Positions 22,190-34,621 of a DNA stretch of 64,000 nt are shown here, piece after piece (within the stretch, counting starts at the first letter, position 1; the number at the start of each line of letters is the position of its first letter). The position numbers and the translations under genes are program-made. This DNA is from Emergomyces orientalis. Its lineage: Eukaryota > Ascomycota > Eurotiomycetes > Onygenales > Ajellomycetaceae. The stretch is taken from the NCBI GenBank assembly GCA_002110485.1, contig MOWL01000067.1:2170001-2234000 (forward strand), in the 5' to 3' direction. The notes beneath the pieces were generated by a model, which was not told the DNA's origin, did not search any database, and worked only from the letters and a program-made list of their open reading frames with translations.

Positions 22190-25100
22190 ATGAAAAAAAT
22201 TTATGACTGTATCTCTAACTCTTGCCCAGCCAGTCCTCACCCACTGCGGCCGGTTGTTAGCGGTGGCCATTCGATGCCCTACCGACTGGATGAACCCATA
22301 ATCCCAACCCCCCAACCAAACATCCACTCCTCGTCCGACCGTTTGACTTCTAGAAACCCTCCACCGATGATATCCCATACCCGAGACCCGTCTGCTGCCC
22401 GCGGGAGAGCTGCCGATTCTTCTCCAGTTTCCCTCCAATCCCTACAACCACAACCAAGACTGCGAACCCAGTCGCATTCTAAAAGCCCCGAGTCTGCCGG
22501 TGGACGATCAGGCTCAAGTCTGGACGGTGACGGTCTTGAGAGACGGCCTTCCAATTCGGCCTATGGTCACCATCGCCAGGCTTCAATAGTCCACGGAAAC
22601 ATCCAGCATTCGAGGAATGCAAGTTTTGCAACTTCTTCCGCCACTGCCAGCCCTTTAAGTCCGGAGGCGATTGCTGCCACTGGATTTGGAGTTGCCCACG
22701 TCATTGATTCCCCGTTGAATGGAAAACGAGATCCTCTCGAATACTCTGCTGGATATACCGGAGGTGGAACCCCTGTAACCGGTCAGATGCAGCCCTTGAC
22801 CCTAGCAACTATACAGGATAATCACCGAGCCGAGATGGCTAGTGAACCATCGTCCCAGCGGAAAACCGCTCCAAGTGGGAAATCGCGGAGGGACCATTCC
22901 CATCATCCATCACATTCTGCCAAACATTCACAAGAGGCAAGGACTGTTGGAGAATATGCCCTTCATCATTTATTTAATTCGGTTTGTTCATCTTCCTTTA
23001 AGCGGAATCTTAACGATTCCTGCTAATTGTTATATACTGTTTATAGTTTGTCGGCCAGGCGGATGAGAAAATCAACCAGTGCATTTTAAGTATAGGGGAA
23101 TTTGACACACCAGTGGAACACATTTGTGGCCCAGGTGCTGATCCGATTTTCGATCAGCTCATTTCAGCATTGGGCCACATTGCCAAGCAGAAACCAAAGC
23201 CTTTGATAGATACAATTATGGTTTGGAGAAAGGCCAAGGGAGAAGCCGCCTCTGCAGCTAAACACGCTGCCAGCCATGTAAGCATTCCTGTAATATATTT
23301 TTCGAAAGTGTTGGACGATTTAGACTCCCTTTCTTCTGGCTGACTCAATGCAATATAGCCAAAACAAGGAACCCCTTTTGTGGCCGCTCTTTCACGTCGT
23401 AATACCGAACCCGCGCAACCTGGGCCTGAAATTCCAGATTCCAGCACGATGCCGAACAGCTCGCAACTCTCCCCTGTATCGCGCCAAGAAGACATAATAC
23501 TCGCTGAACGCCGTGCTACAGTCTCTGTATACCTCGTCTGCCGCGTACTAATCGAGATTTTCAACCAGAGTACGTTGCAAGCCATAACTTCCGAAATGGC
23601 AGAGCGGTTAGAAGATATTGTTTTTGGGCAATTGAAGACAGTCGATCCGGACCAAATTGCTGCATCGCCGCTTCGAATGGCAAACTGGCGCATTTACGGT
23701 CAACTCTTGGGTATCATGAGCGAATCCAGTTTTGGCAGCGTTACAAACAGATTCCTTGCGGAACTGAGCCAATATCAGAAGGATGACTTCAGATTAGCAT
23801 CGGCGAAGGATGCGGAAACGAAAGCGGAGCTGCTTGTATTCGGGATGAGACATTTACAAATTCGGACCTCCCCAGAGGATTCTTGGAATAGGTCTTGTGA
23901 CTTTTTACAATCCGTGGCGAGATTATTCGTCAATTCGCACGGCCAGACCTTGAAACAAGCATATTGTCAGATCCTCGAGGCCTTCCTCCTACCTATCGCT
24001 GCTAACCTCACCTGTGACCTTACATCACCCAAGTGGAGAGAGCTTTTGGATCTCCTCTTTCCACGCTTATCTCAAATTCTCGCGAAACCTCGGCACTGGA
24101 ATAGTGCTTTCCCCCTTTATACCTTACTGCTATGCGCATCACCCAAAGAAACTTTCTATGCCCAGTGGATGTCGGTGATTACCAGCCTCCCGCCGAAGTT
24201 GAAAGAACGCCCTACCCGAGGGACGGCGCTTCAGGCAATTTGTCGATTACTTTGGACATACCTTTTCCGCTACCCTGACCCCCTCAATAATCCACTTCGG
24301 AAAATAGATGAAATTACTCGCATTGCTCTTCCAGGCGGTAGGAGGACGTATCTAACTACAGAGGCTGCAGTGGCAGAACCGTTAACGCAATTAATCCGGA
24401 TGGTTGGGTATAAACATCCCGATATGTGTTTTAGAGGCATAATATTCCCGCTGGTTAACTCTGATCTCATCATGTCTGGCAAAGAATTGAAAATCGAGCA
24501 AATGGAACCCGAAAAAATGGTGATTGGGATCCGCTCTTTTCTAGCAATAATGGCCGATTTGGACTACGGAGGCCAACAGCCACCTCCATTTCCGCAAGAT
24601 TTTGCTGTCGTGGACCAGCTTTTTACCTCATCTTTCCCCTCTGCGGACCCACGAACAACGGCGGAAGACTTAAATCCGAACAAAAAAATACTCCAAGAGG
24701 TCGTTTTCCGCCCAGTCAATACCGCCAAATTGAGCGAGAATTCTCGTAAATTTTACTACCGTTTCTGTGAAATACTAGGCAAAATCACAATTTTATGCGA
24801 TAATACCTTTGGTGGCCAGGCAGCTTTGGATGAGAAGTTCGGCGGAGTGACGCCCAAAACCCCAATCGCGGAAGCCTTTAGCTTTGGAAGAAGGGATGAC
24901 CATTCAAATGGCCCTGATCAAAAGCAAGCCTTTTATGATCTATTACACGTTGCTGTCCAGGCTCTCCCCCGTTGTCTTTGCGATCACATACCTTTCAATT
25001 CTTTGATTAATCTATTGTGCACAGGGACTGCACATGTACAGTCTAATATTGCCAGCTCATCCGCTGAATCTCTCAAATCCATTGCCCGACAGTCCCATGC

Positions 25101-28100
25101 TCAGCATGTTGCTATTGGATTCGCTCGATTTATTTTTAACTTCGATGCGCGGTACTCGACCATGTCTGACGAGGGCATGCTGGGTCCGGGACATATCGAA
25201 TCGACTTTGAAATTATATGTTGAGTTAATAGAGATATGGATTGAGGAGATAAGACAAAGAAGTAGAGATGCAAGTTCGGATCCGTCAGAGAAAGGCGAAT
25301 CCGGAAGCAGAGGACTTCAACTTGACTTGTCAGCGGTCATGGCTCATGTGGAGGAGATCGAATCTCACGGGTTGTTCTTCTTGTGTTCGCAGTCTCGACG
25401 AGTTCGTGCATTTGCGATCACTGTACTTCGGCTTGTTACCGAGTTCGACAGCGCCCTAGGCAAGACCGGGAAAGACGTACCGCGAATAATTCAGATTTTG
25501 GAAGATGAGTCACATAACGTCCTAGATTTGAAGGATGAACTCCTTACCGTTGCGGAAAGAAGCCGGCTTCAAAAAGGGAAACAGAAAAATGGGCCCCAGA
25601 ACACCCTCCTAGAGATCTGCAGCAGCGAGGTTTCCTATGACTCCACGCTGTGGTCTAAGGTGTTTCCAAATCTCATCCGAGTCAGTTTCAGAACTTGCCC
25701 ATTTGCCGTGACCTTGGGACGCGAAATTGTCTGTGCTAGACTGGTTCAAATGCACAACAGCATTGCTGCCCTTGCCGAAAATTTCCAACCTGGACAGTAT
25801 GCCTCTCTTGACATTGTCCATGGCCGACCGGTTCCCCGTAGTAGCAACTCGCCCGACATCATGGTCGAGCAGTGGAAACTGTACCTTATCATGGCATGCA
25901 CTACCATCAACACCGCGGGTGCACAGTCTCAAAGTCAGCTTGCCAATGCTCAGCATGCGCGTAAAACGTCGAAAGCAGGTCAACATCCCCAGGATAAAAT
26001 TGGCTCTGCTAGAGCACTGTTTGCAACTGTCATACCGCTTCTGTCCGCGGGCCCTGACTCGATTCGCAATGCCATTGTCGTCGCCCTTGGTTCGATAAAC
26101 AAAAATCTGTATCGGACATTGCTGGAATCACTGCAGTATGCCGTGACTACATGCAATGAGGAGGCTCGAGTCCGAATTGGAACGCACAATAGGACCCCAA
26201 GTAGTCCGCGGCGAAACAGGAGAACAGATAGACTGAGAACTGAAGTTACCAATGTCTACAAGGTGACGTCGCACTTTCTGAAAGAGCCGGAGGTGTATAA
26301 CGACGACTGGATCCTTAATAACCTCGTAACGTACACAAAGGATTTGAGAATATTCCTCAGCGATGTTGAGGTGCAAAATGACCTTGAATTCCAGAGGCTT
26401 AGATTTCATTACTGTGGTTTACTGGAGGAGTTATTCGAAGGCATCAATAAATCTAAAGACCCCTCCCGCTGGATGCCGTTCGAGTCTAGAAAATCTGCAT
26501 TTTCGCTCATGGAAGATTGGTGTGGTTATTCGCCGAACCAATCTCAGATCGCTGCTCGGGAAGAAAATATGAGGAAAATTGCGTTTGCGCGACAACGAGA
26601 ACCATGGGAGGTTCGAAGTACTGCAGCATTGGAAATTGAGAAGAGGAATTTGAGGACGGCTGCTTTGAGTGCTATGGCTTCTCTTTGTGGTGGGCCTATA
26701 AAGATAACCACAGAGAGCAAAGCTACTCTCCAGTTCGACGTGCGGCGTATGCTGTCGTGGATTGATATCATCCTTAATACTGTAAGCGACAAACTCCATG
26801 CTATTGGACGACGCGCTCTGAAGAATTTGATCATCCACAATAAAGACCTGCCACACCTCTTAGAGCAGTCGATCGAAATGTGCTATATCTCTGAAAGCCC
26901 GAAGGCGCTGGAGAGCTACTTCGATGTTGTTGCACAAGTACTGATCGAGCACACTGATTATCCGTTGGCATTCTGGAGAATTCTCGGGGCAGTTCTCTTC
27001 GCCCTGGGTAACGCGAAGCGAGAAATCCGGATGAAATCTGCACGGTTGTTACGGACCCTTGAAGAACGGCAACAGAAGAGCTCTAGGATTCAAGACTTTG
27101 ACATCAGCATATCCGATAAGACAACTGCTGTTTACAAGCTCGCGCAATTTGAAACTTCGAAACGGTTGGCACAACAGCACACTGACCTAGCATTTACGAT
27201 ATTTTCGGAGTTTTCGCTACATTTCAAGAAAATCCAACCGGACACTCAACGTAACATGGTAGCAGCGATTCTTCCATGGATCCAAGCGATAGAGCTTCAA
27301 GTGGATCCAAATGGCGGACCAACGGCCAAGTCGTATATGCTGCTTGCCAACCTTTTCGAGATCACAATTCAATCTGGCAATGTTCTTCCCAACGAAGTCC
27401 AAGCGCTCTGGCAAGCGCTTGCTACGGGCCCTCATGCGGGCAATGTGCAACTAGTTCTGGATTTCATCATCAACCTCTGTCTGGAGCGGAAGGAACAAAA
27501 TTTCGTGGATTACGCCAAGCAGATTGTTGTCTTCTTGTCTACGACCCTGGCCGGTTCTAAGGTTATTGAGTTTTTTCTCATGCAAGTCGTGCCTAAGAAT
27601 ATGGTCCAAGAGAGGAGAGATCCAATCCCGCCGCCACCTGATTTGAAAGGCTTGCCCTACGTCGCCGACCTTGGGACCGTTTTACCCGTTGGTAACAAGC
27701 AGGTACGTCACCCTTGAATTACTCCTTCCTCTTATATTTTATCTCTGACAATTCATGTAGGCTGGGTTTTCGCTGGGACAAGTTTCTCTCATTTTCCTCG
27801 TCGACTTGATGGTTTCGCCTGTAACACTTGGTCTGGATAGCGTGATCAAACTTCTCCATACTGCCCTTATTTTCTGGGACCATTACACGCTCACCGTACA
27901 AGAACAGGCTCGCGAGATGCTTGTGCATTTAATCCATGAACTTGTCGCTTCAAAAATTGGTGATTCCCCGGATGGCATGAGGAAATCTATCGAAGATTTC
28001 GTCGAATGTATCCGGCGGGGTGATGCCGCCGTCGTTTGGGACTACGAGGACAATAATGGCGGTGATGATGATCAGGACCCTAGTCGAGTGCCTGCATCTA

Positions 28101-30268
28101 TGCATCGGGTGACTCAAGATGTCGCAAATTTCTTCTCTACTGTGTATGAGTCGGTGAACGATATATGGGCGAAGGAAGCGTTGAACTGGGCGACTTCTTG
28201 TCCTGTTCGGCATCTTGCATGTCGGTCTTTCCAAGTCTTCAGGTGCATTTCGACATCACTTGACTCGAGAATGCTAGCGGATATGCTCGCGCGATTGTCG
28301 AATACTATTGCCGAAGAGGAAACCGATTATCAAACCTTCTCGATGGAAATATTGACCACGTTGAAAATTATCATCAGTTCCCTTGCGCCGCAGGATTTGC
28401 TCCGTTACCCGCAACTCTTCTGGACAACGTGTGCATGCCTTAACACGATTCATGAGCGCGAATTTATGGAAAGCGTTGGCATGCTGGAAAAGTATCTTGA
28501 CAAGGTGGACATGCGGGATCCGGCGGTCTTGACGAAGCTTAGAGAGAGTAAACCGCCCAAGTGGGAAGGTGACTTTGAGGGTATCCAGGTCCTGATATAC
28601 AAGGGCTTAAAATCTAGCGAATCGCTAGAAAGTACTCTCTCCGTTCTGCACCGGCTCACTGCCCTTCCAAATGACGAACTCGTGGGTGATAGCAACCGAT
28701 TGCTATTTGCTATCTTGGCAAACCTCCCAGGCCTACTTCACCGGTTCGACCTCCCAGAACGACCCAAAGAAGTTGTAGAGCGCGCGAGACTACTTGCCTC
28801 GATTTCTGAGAACAATGGATACACTCGACTTTCTGACTGTTTATTCGGCTTCTCAAGCGGTCATTATAAACGAAGTCAAGATCTTCTGGTGGATGCCGTA
28901 GGAGCTATTCGATCCTACTATTTCCCTGCGCAAGATGTGCAAACCCTCGTTTTCCTCATGGGTTTGTTGACAAACACGACAGCATGGTTCCGTATTAAGA
29001 CTATGAAAATTTTGTGTGCTATCATTTCCGAAATCGACATGCGTCGCCCTGAAATTGCGTGCTATGGACCTGATCTCATTTCTCCACTACTTCGACTGCT
29101 TCACACTGACCTGTGTCCCCAGGCCCTGGAAGTGATGGACCACATAATGACTGTTTCTGGAAATCCGATGGAGCGTCATCATCTAAGAATGAGTATGGCT
29201 TCTTCGCGCTCGTCTCGAGCGATCCGCAAGGAGTTTGAGCGTATCCAAAGTTTGTATGGAATACCGGAACGGACTGGCTGGTCTATCCCCGTTCCTGCTG
29301 CCCAGTCGGGCCTGACGAGAAATAACGTGCATGCTGTTTTCTACACTTGTGCAGAAGCCGATGGATCAGAGCAAACTCCCGCATCCCCTGAAATGGAATT
29401 CCACGGGGACGAATACAACAACTTATATTTCCCCGGTCTACGGGCCGACACGATGAAATCTTTCGATACGCAGAATGACGGAAACATGGGCGACCTATTA
29501 CAGAAGCTGGACAGTCTCGATGATTTCTTCGACGAAACTGAAGCGACTCCACTTCCCTTAAATTCGATTTCGGGTACCACACTGCATAGCTTTGCAGGCG
29601 ACTTCCACGACGCAAGTGCCAATCTATATGATCAGCAAACCGCCCCCCTCCTACGAAAGTCCCTAGCTCGAACGGCCTCATCCTCATCCTTCCACAACGG
29701 CCTCGCTGAATCTCGACCGACAACGGGCCGCACCGAAGCCAGCGGAATACACGCATCACCCCTAAGTCTAAACCCAGGCCTCCCCCCATCCAGGACCTCA
29801 ATGCACACGCGATCTGTAACGTCACCCGCAAACACCTACCCTTCCAGCAACCAATTATCGATGCCCACGTTCGGAAGTTCTGGGCTGCCATTCCTATCCG
29901 ATGAGGAGTTGGAGGATGCGCTATCTGACTCTGATGACCGTCTCATGCTCAGCCAACCCTCATCCGGTTCAGCCACGTCCCCGCGCCACGGGAACGAAGG
30001 ACCTTTCTCGCTTGAGTCGGTAATTCGCAGCAGCGTGCGTCGCTTGACTGGCGGCACGTCCTCGACCAGAGAAAAAGAACGCCAAAGGGATCTGCTGAGA
30101 GCTCAGCAACGTGCGTTTGTGCATACGGCCAGCTCGCCACGGGTTCCGAGGGTCCCAGCAGAGTATCTTGCAGGTCCGGCAGGTGGCTCTCCAGGTGGCT
30201 CTGCGAGTGGTCCAAACACATCCACCACCAGTGGCCCATCGAGTGGCCCCGCTTCACCGGGGCGTTGA
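22190..30268 (+). CDS. PAG1: Cell morphogenesis scaffold PAG1 (Furry/Tao3/Mor2 family)
   Basis: Four exons: 22190-22981, 23047-23277, 23359-27702 and 27761-30268, all joined in phase 0, giving up to 2,624 aa. This giant HEAT-like repeat protein belongs to the Furry/Tao3/Mor2/PAG1 family. Members scaffold NDR kinases (Cbk1/Orb6) in the RAM/MOR network, which controls polarised growth and cell separation at the cortex. Junctions read HHLFNS-FVGQADEKI, KHAASH-PKQGTPFV and VGNKQ-AGFSLGQ. The first about 250 residues are Ser/Pro-rich and disordered, the middle is helical throughout, and the last about 200 are Ser/Gly/Pro-rich. The start is uncertain: ATG at 22190 opens the frame, but the in-frame ATG at 22274 (MPYRLDEPIIP) gives a more family-like N-terminus of 2,596 aa. 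It converges on the HET gene. Confidence 0.92.
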
Positions 30269-31098
30269 AGCAACAGCCCATATCATATTATCTTAATTAT
30301 ATACGTTTTCAATTAGCCATCACATTCCCTCCCCCTGCCTCACACATAACGCACCATATCGCATATCTACTTTTCTGTTCGTACTACTGCCTTTTTGCCC
30401 CAAGATACCCCGATCTTTAAATATTTTATCTCTCACCCTTGCGTTTTTAATATATCCCCTCACATATTATATTAACGTTTACATACATTTTTTCCTTTTT
30501 TGAAAAATTTCCTCGTATCATGATAAAACTTCCTTCACATTCGATTAGCTTGCTTAATTTTTGGCTCTGATCTCCCGCACACTCACATACACAAAAGCAA
30601 GTATGTGTCTTTCTGGAGCTTCCCATATGCCTCTTTCCTTTTTCTCATGCATTGTTGATCCGGTTGGCAGGTAATGATTGCATAATTTATGGATTGATGT
30701 GTGTTTGTGTCTCAGGGTTGATGTGTAGAATATGCTAAAACACATCTGGGAGTTTTCAGGAGCTTGTGGGATATATGAATGAATGGTGGTATTTAATAGA
30801 GAGCATGTTTAACCTCATTACATTTTTGCTTCGTTTTTCTTCTGATTTTCCTGAATTTTTTTGCATTCATCAGTTGACCATGCATTCCTCATGGTTGCCA
30901 TATTTCTTTCTGGTGCTGGTTCATGGTAGATTTGATGGATGTCCATGCTATACCATAGTGTACATTAATCTTCCAATCCGACCAATCATCCTGCCGTCTA
31001 ATGTAGCCAATACGTCCATTGACAGTGCCAAAAAAAAAATACAAAATACAAAATAGAAATAAAAATCTCTTAAAATGCTGTACAGTAAAAAGAAATAA
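30269..31098. other. Convergent intergenic region PAG1/HET
   Basis: An 830-bp AT-rich gap between the stops of two converging genes. It should contain both 3' UTRs. I see no further gene. Confidence 0.6.
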
Positions 31099-33279
31099 TT
31101 AAATGATAGTTACCATCCTTAGTTCGGCGTTTTGAAACAATTCCCCAACAGGATCTATGGGGGGAGGCTTTTGCTTGAGAATAACCGTTCCAATCCGCTC
31201 AAAACATCCAGGGGATTCAGACGACTTCTTCAAGATAAGCGATATCAGATGATCCGTCGAACCCTCCTGTATAACGCTCATGCGCAGACAAAACACCTCA
31301 GTCCCCGGCTTCGTCTGACCAGGCCCATCATGATCGAGCAGGTAGTCCGGTTTAATCGCCAAGCGCAGTCGATTCTTATTATTATTATCATCATTATTAC
31401 CCCTCGGGAAAGATGCATAATGTACGATATTCTCTGACCCATCATTCTGCTGCACCTCAACCTCCCGCTCAAGCAATCCTGCAATCATCAACCCGGAAAT
31501 CGTAAGAACTCCACTCGAAACAGCCCCAAACTCATCAATAGCCGCCCACGTCACCTCGCACTTCTCCACCGTGCTAAAATGCCTATACGGCTGCCGCTCT
31601 CTCAGCGAACCCTGCCCATCTTCCAGACTGGTAAACAACACCCCATCCCAATACAAAATACACGACTCCGTACTCGCCCATGACCACGTTGGCGCGTTGC
31701 GCGGGTACGGTCTCGCTTTCTGATGGCGTGAGCGCCAGTGCACGCTCCATAGTAGATCGTCATTGATAGACTCCTCCCACAGACCCGCCAGGTACCTCGA
31801 CTGTCGGCGCGCGGCAAGATCCTTGGCAATACCGCTGATAGCCGGGAGGCGATCTTTCGACATCGTCAGGAGCAGCGCTGTGTAACAGCTAACGATCGTC
31901 CGCCATAGGCTCGCGCCCTGATAGCGGATCTCCTCCTGGAACTCTTCCGCCCAGCTGCTGGTGTAATCGCGCAGCGCCTCCGCGTGCTCGATCTTGAATA
32001 GCGCAATAGGCGTTTCAGACGAGGAGCCGTGGAACTCTATGTCGTCGCATTCACAGAAGATGCTCGAGCGGCATTCGAAGAAGAGCTCGTAGCGGCTGAA
32101 GTGCAGGATGCGCGTAGAGAGCATGCGTTCTTGGTAGACCCATGCGCGGGTGAGGAGGGGGTAGTGGGTTGCGGTTGGGTTGCCGGTGAAGGTGTTGTTG
32201 GTGGTGACTTCCATGTCAATATGGTGATCAATGCGTTCGCGAAAGAAAAGCCGATAGGCCTCCCCGCCGTTGCCACCGCGGCCAGGCTTATCTGGTGGTG
32301 GTCCTGGTATCTTGCCGGCAACTTCGAAGTCTGGAGTATCCCTGAAGAGCCCACCGGCGCCGTTGGCGGATTGTGTGGCGGCAATGGTTAGATGGCCGTT
32401 CGTGTATATTGCAGCCATATTAGCAGACTCGACGTTCCAGTCTCCCGCGTCGTCTTGGATGATGCAGAGGGAATCTATCCAGATGTACTTGATGCCGAGG
32501 GCTCTTGCAAGGGAAATGGCATCGCGGAAGGTCCTGGATAAGCGGGCCCAGGGTATACCCTTTTTGTGATCTGCAAGGTTTGATTTTGTGGTCGTGATGA
32601 TCTGGGCGAGTCCCCAGCAGTGACTGAGGCAAATGTATTTGGCCTTGATACCCCTTGGTTCGATGAGTTTGACGCTGTCCTCATCGAGGCCCACGTCCAC
32701 CACTCTTGTGGGCAGAGGCGGGTTATCAGGGGAGTCACAGAAGCATTCAGGCGTGTAGTGAGTGACGATGCATGATGAAATCCAGCCCTTGATAGTGACC
32801 ATGGCCTTGTCGGAATCGGTCCGTGGCGACGTCCTCCGCGAAACGGGGATGTAATCCCATGAGTCCGGTATGGGGCAATCATCATCCTCCGTGCAAAATG
32901 TCTGGATTTCGAAACGACGTCCGCTTTTCATGAGGAAGATCAAGTCCTTGCTTGACTCCTGTTTCTCCGCGCTGTTGTTGGTCGTTGGATAGTAGAAACG
33001 AAGGATTCCGTGTAGAATATCCGATTCTTTGATGCCGTGCTGGTTGAAACATCCCCGGCATCCAGATATGAGAATGTTGCAGCAGTAGCACGAGTTTGCT
33101 GAATTGCGCATCTCATCCCAGGTGAATTTTGGGACGATATGATGCCTGTTCATACCCCGGAGGCGGGTATCAGAAATATTCCATTTCCCCTGGAATTTAT
33201 TACAGAAGGTGCATTCCATCTCTGCGGAATATATTTCAGAGTCTGAATGGCTGTCATGGTCATGCTTCCTGCTGGACAT
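31099..33279 (-). CDS. HET (heterokaryon incompatibility) domain protein
   Basis: An intronless 726-aa protein. The HET domain begins at about residue 214 with YICLSHCWG and continues through IKYIWIDSLCIIQDD (264-278), then MAAIYTNGHLTIAA. A later segment, TRAWVYQERMLSTRILHF, closes the core. These three blocks define the fungal HET family, whose members trigger programmed cell death on non-self recognition. The N-terminus (23-77) has clustered cysteines (CTFC, CYCC, CRGC) that could bind metal. Near the C-terminus a short Asn/Asp run (GNNDDNNNKN) is encoded by an ATT/ATC microsatellite at 31371-31400. The frame is fully open. Its specific incompatibility partner, if any, cannot be told from sequence; many HET-domain genes have no known function. 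Confidence 0.9.
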   Translation of the reverse strand: MSSRKHDHDSHSDSEIYSAEMECTFCNKFQGKWNISDTRLRGMNRHHIVPKFTWDEMRNSANSCYCCNILISGCRGCFNQHGIKESDILHGILRFYYPTTNNSAEKQESSKDLIFLMKSGRRFEIQTFCTEDDDCPIPDSWDYIPVSRRTSPRTDSDKAMVTIKGWISSCIVTHYTPECFCDSPDNPPLPTRVVDVGLDEDSVKLIEPRGIKAKYICLSHCWGLAQIITTTKSNLADHKKGIPWARLSRTFRDAISLARALGIKYIWIDSLCIIQDDAGDWNVESANMAAIYTNGHLTIAATQSANGAGGLFRDTPDFEVAGKIPGPPPDKPGRGGNGGEAYRLFFRERIDHHIDMEVTTNNTFTGNPTATHYPLLTRAWVYQERMLSTRILHFSRYELFFECRSSIFCECDDIEFHGSSSETPIALFKIEHAEALRDYTSSWAEEFQEEIRYQGASLWRTIVSCYTALLLTMSKDRLPAISGIAKDLAARRQSRYLAGLWEESINDDLLWSVHWRSRHQKARPYPRNAPTWSWASTESCILYWDGVLFTSLEDGQGSLRERQPYRHFSTVEKCEVTWAAIDEFGAVSSGVLTISGLMIAGLLEREVEVQQNDGSENIVHYASFPRGNNDDNNNKNRLRLAIKPDYLLDHDGPGQTKPGTEVFCLRMSVIQEGSTDHLISLILKKSSESPGCFERIGTVILKQKPPPIDPVGELFQNAELRMVTII

Positions 33280-34621
33280 TGAAGCATGCTGGGAGGGATT
33301 TACTCCTCCGGGATGTTAGACATTGACACTTTGACAGGGTCTAACAGAGACAGTTAAATCTGCGGCTCCATTCTCAAGCGCCTCTGCCCAATGGTGGAGC
33401 ACCACGTTAGCAGCTAAGCAGTTGATTAATATATTACTTTCTCCGTAGTTAGCCTGTTGTTAATCATATACCTTGATGGTGCAAGGGTCAGAAACTGTCA
33501 TTTGGCAACCGGGGCTGTCCATGACAAGTTACTCGTCACGTCAAATATTGATATAAATCAAAGTTATATACTCAGCGGGCATTCTCATATGGGAGTGAGA
33601 GAAACCACTGACCTGGGCATCCCGTTATTTTCCCATAGGTAGCTACAGTATTTGCCAGCCAAGAGGAGTAGTGGAAATTAACCCTCTTTCAGAGTTTAAG
33701 AGCACCGCACCAGGGCTTGCTAGTGAGGGGCATGGCGGCGAGCCATCCTAGGCGAAATATTTCAGACCATCGAGATGCCTATCACAGAAATTTCGAAAGC
33801 AAGACAGCCAGAGAAGAGGGAAACGTTCAACATTGAATAATTTATGAAATATATAAATATATGGGACTTTTATTTAGCAGTGTGGATGTTTTTCCGTGGC
33901 TCGTGAGGAGTTCTTGGTGGCTTGTTAGTTTATATATAGTGAAGTTTACAAATTGAAAACCCAAAGAGAGCAGTGATTGAGCACATGAGGATCGAATATA
34001 TATTAACCTCAGGAGACTGCGACATCCATATATTTTTTTTAGGCGTACCAATTGCTGTCAATCCACCCATTGAAGCTTGAAGCGGTGCTCCGGCTGCACC
34101 TCTGTAGATGCGCCACACCCCCACTATCCCCAGCCCCGCCAATCCCAATCCCCGCCCCCGCCCTCGGTTGAAACCGGAGTTAGCTGCTGAGCTGTGAGTG
34201 GCTGCATTGTCCGGGGGATGAAGGGCGAACCTGGGCCCGGGAGTTGTTTACCCGCGAATAAGGATCAACAGGCAGTCTTCTGGGGGCGGCATAGCGGCAG
34301 AATAGCGGCCGTAGTGCCTATTAGGGCCCTATTAGCAGCGGTGGCAATAGGGGACAATGCCCCGGGGAAAATTGGCAACGTTAAGCACGGCCAGTCTGAG
34401 CTGAAGTTGTCTCGGCTCAACCAGCTCGGGGTAATAATGAATGGCTCTTTTCTTGCGACTTCTTGCTCCTCCGTACATCCGTCTCACTCCCTTTTTAATT
34501 CTCACTCTTCCTCCCTCTTTTCCTCCGCAATTACATTAACCATTCCTTTTTGTTTTTTGCGCTTTTCTTCATTCTCTTATTTTCGCACCTAGCACCGGCT
34601 ATCTATAACTAACCGTCCAGG
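33280..34621. other. Divergent intergenic region HET/HIBADH
   Basis: A 1,342-bp gap between divergent starts, holding both promoters. A pyrimidine-rich stretch at 34460-34600 precedes the dehydrogenase start, as is common for fungal promoters. No extra gene is seen. Confidence 0.6.

Noticed and set aside
29283..29891. 202-codon minus-strand open frame inside PAG1
   Set aside because: It is antisense to a clearly conserved PAG1 exon and has no domain; it is a shadow of the real frame.
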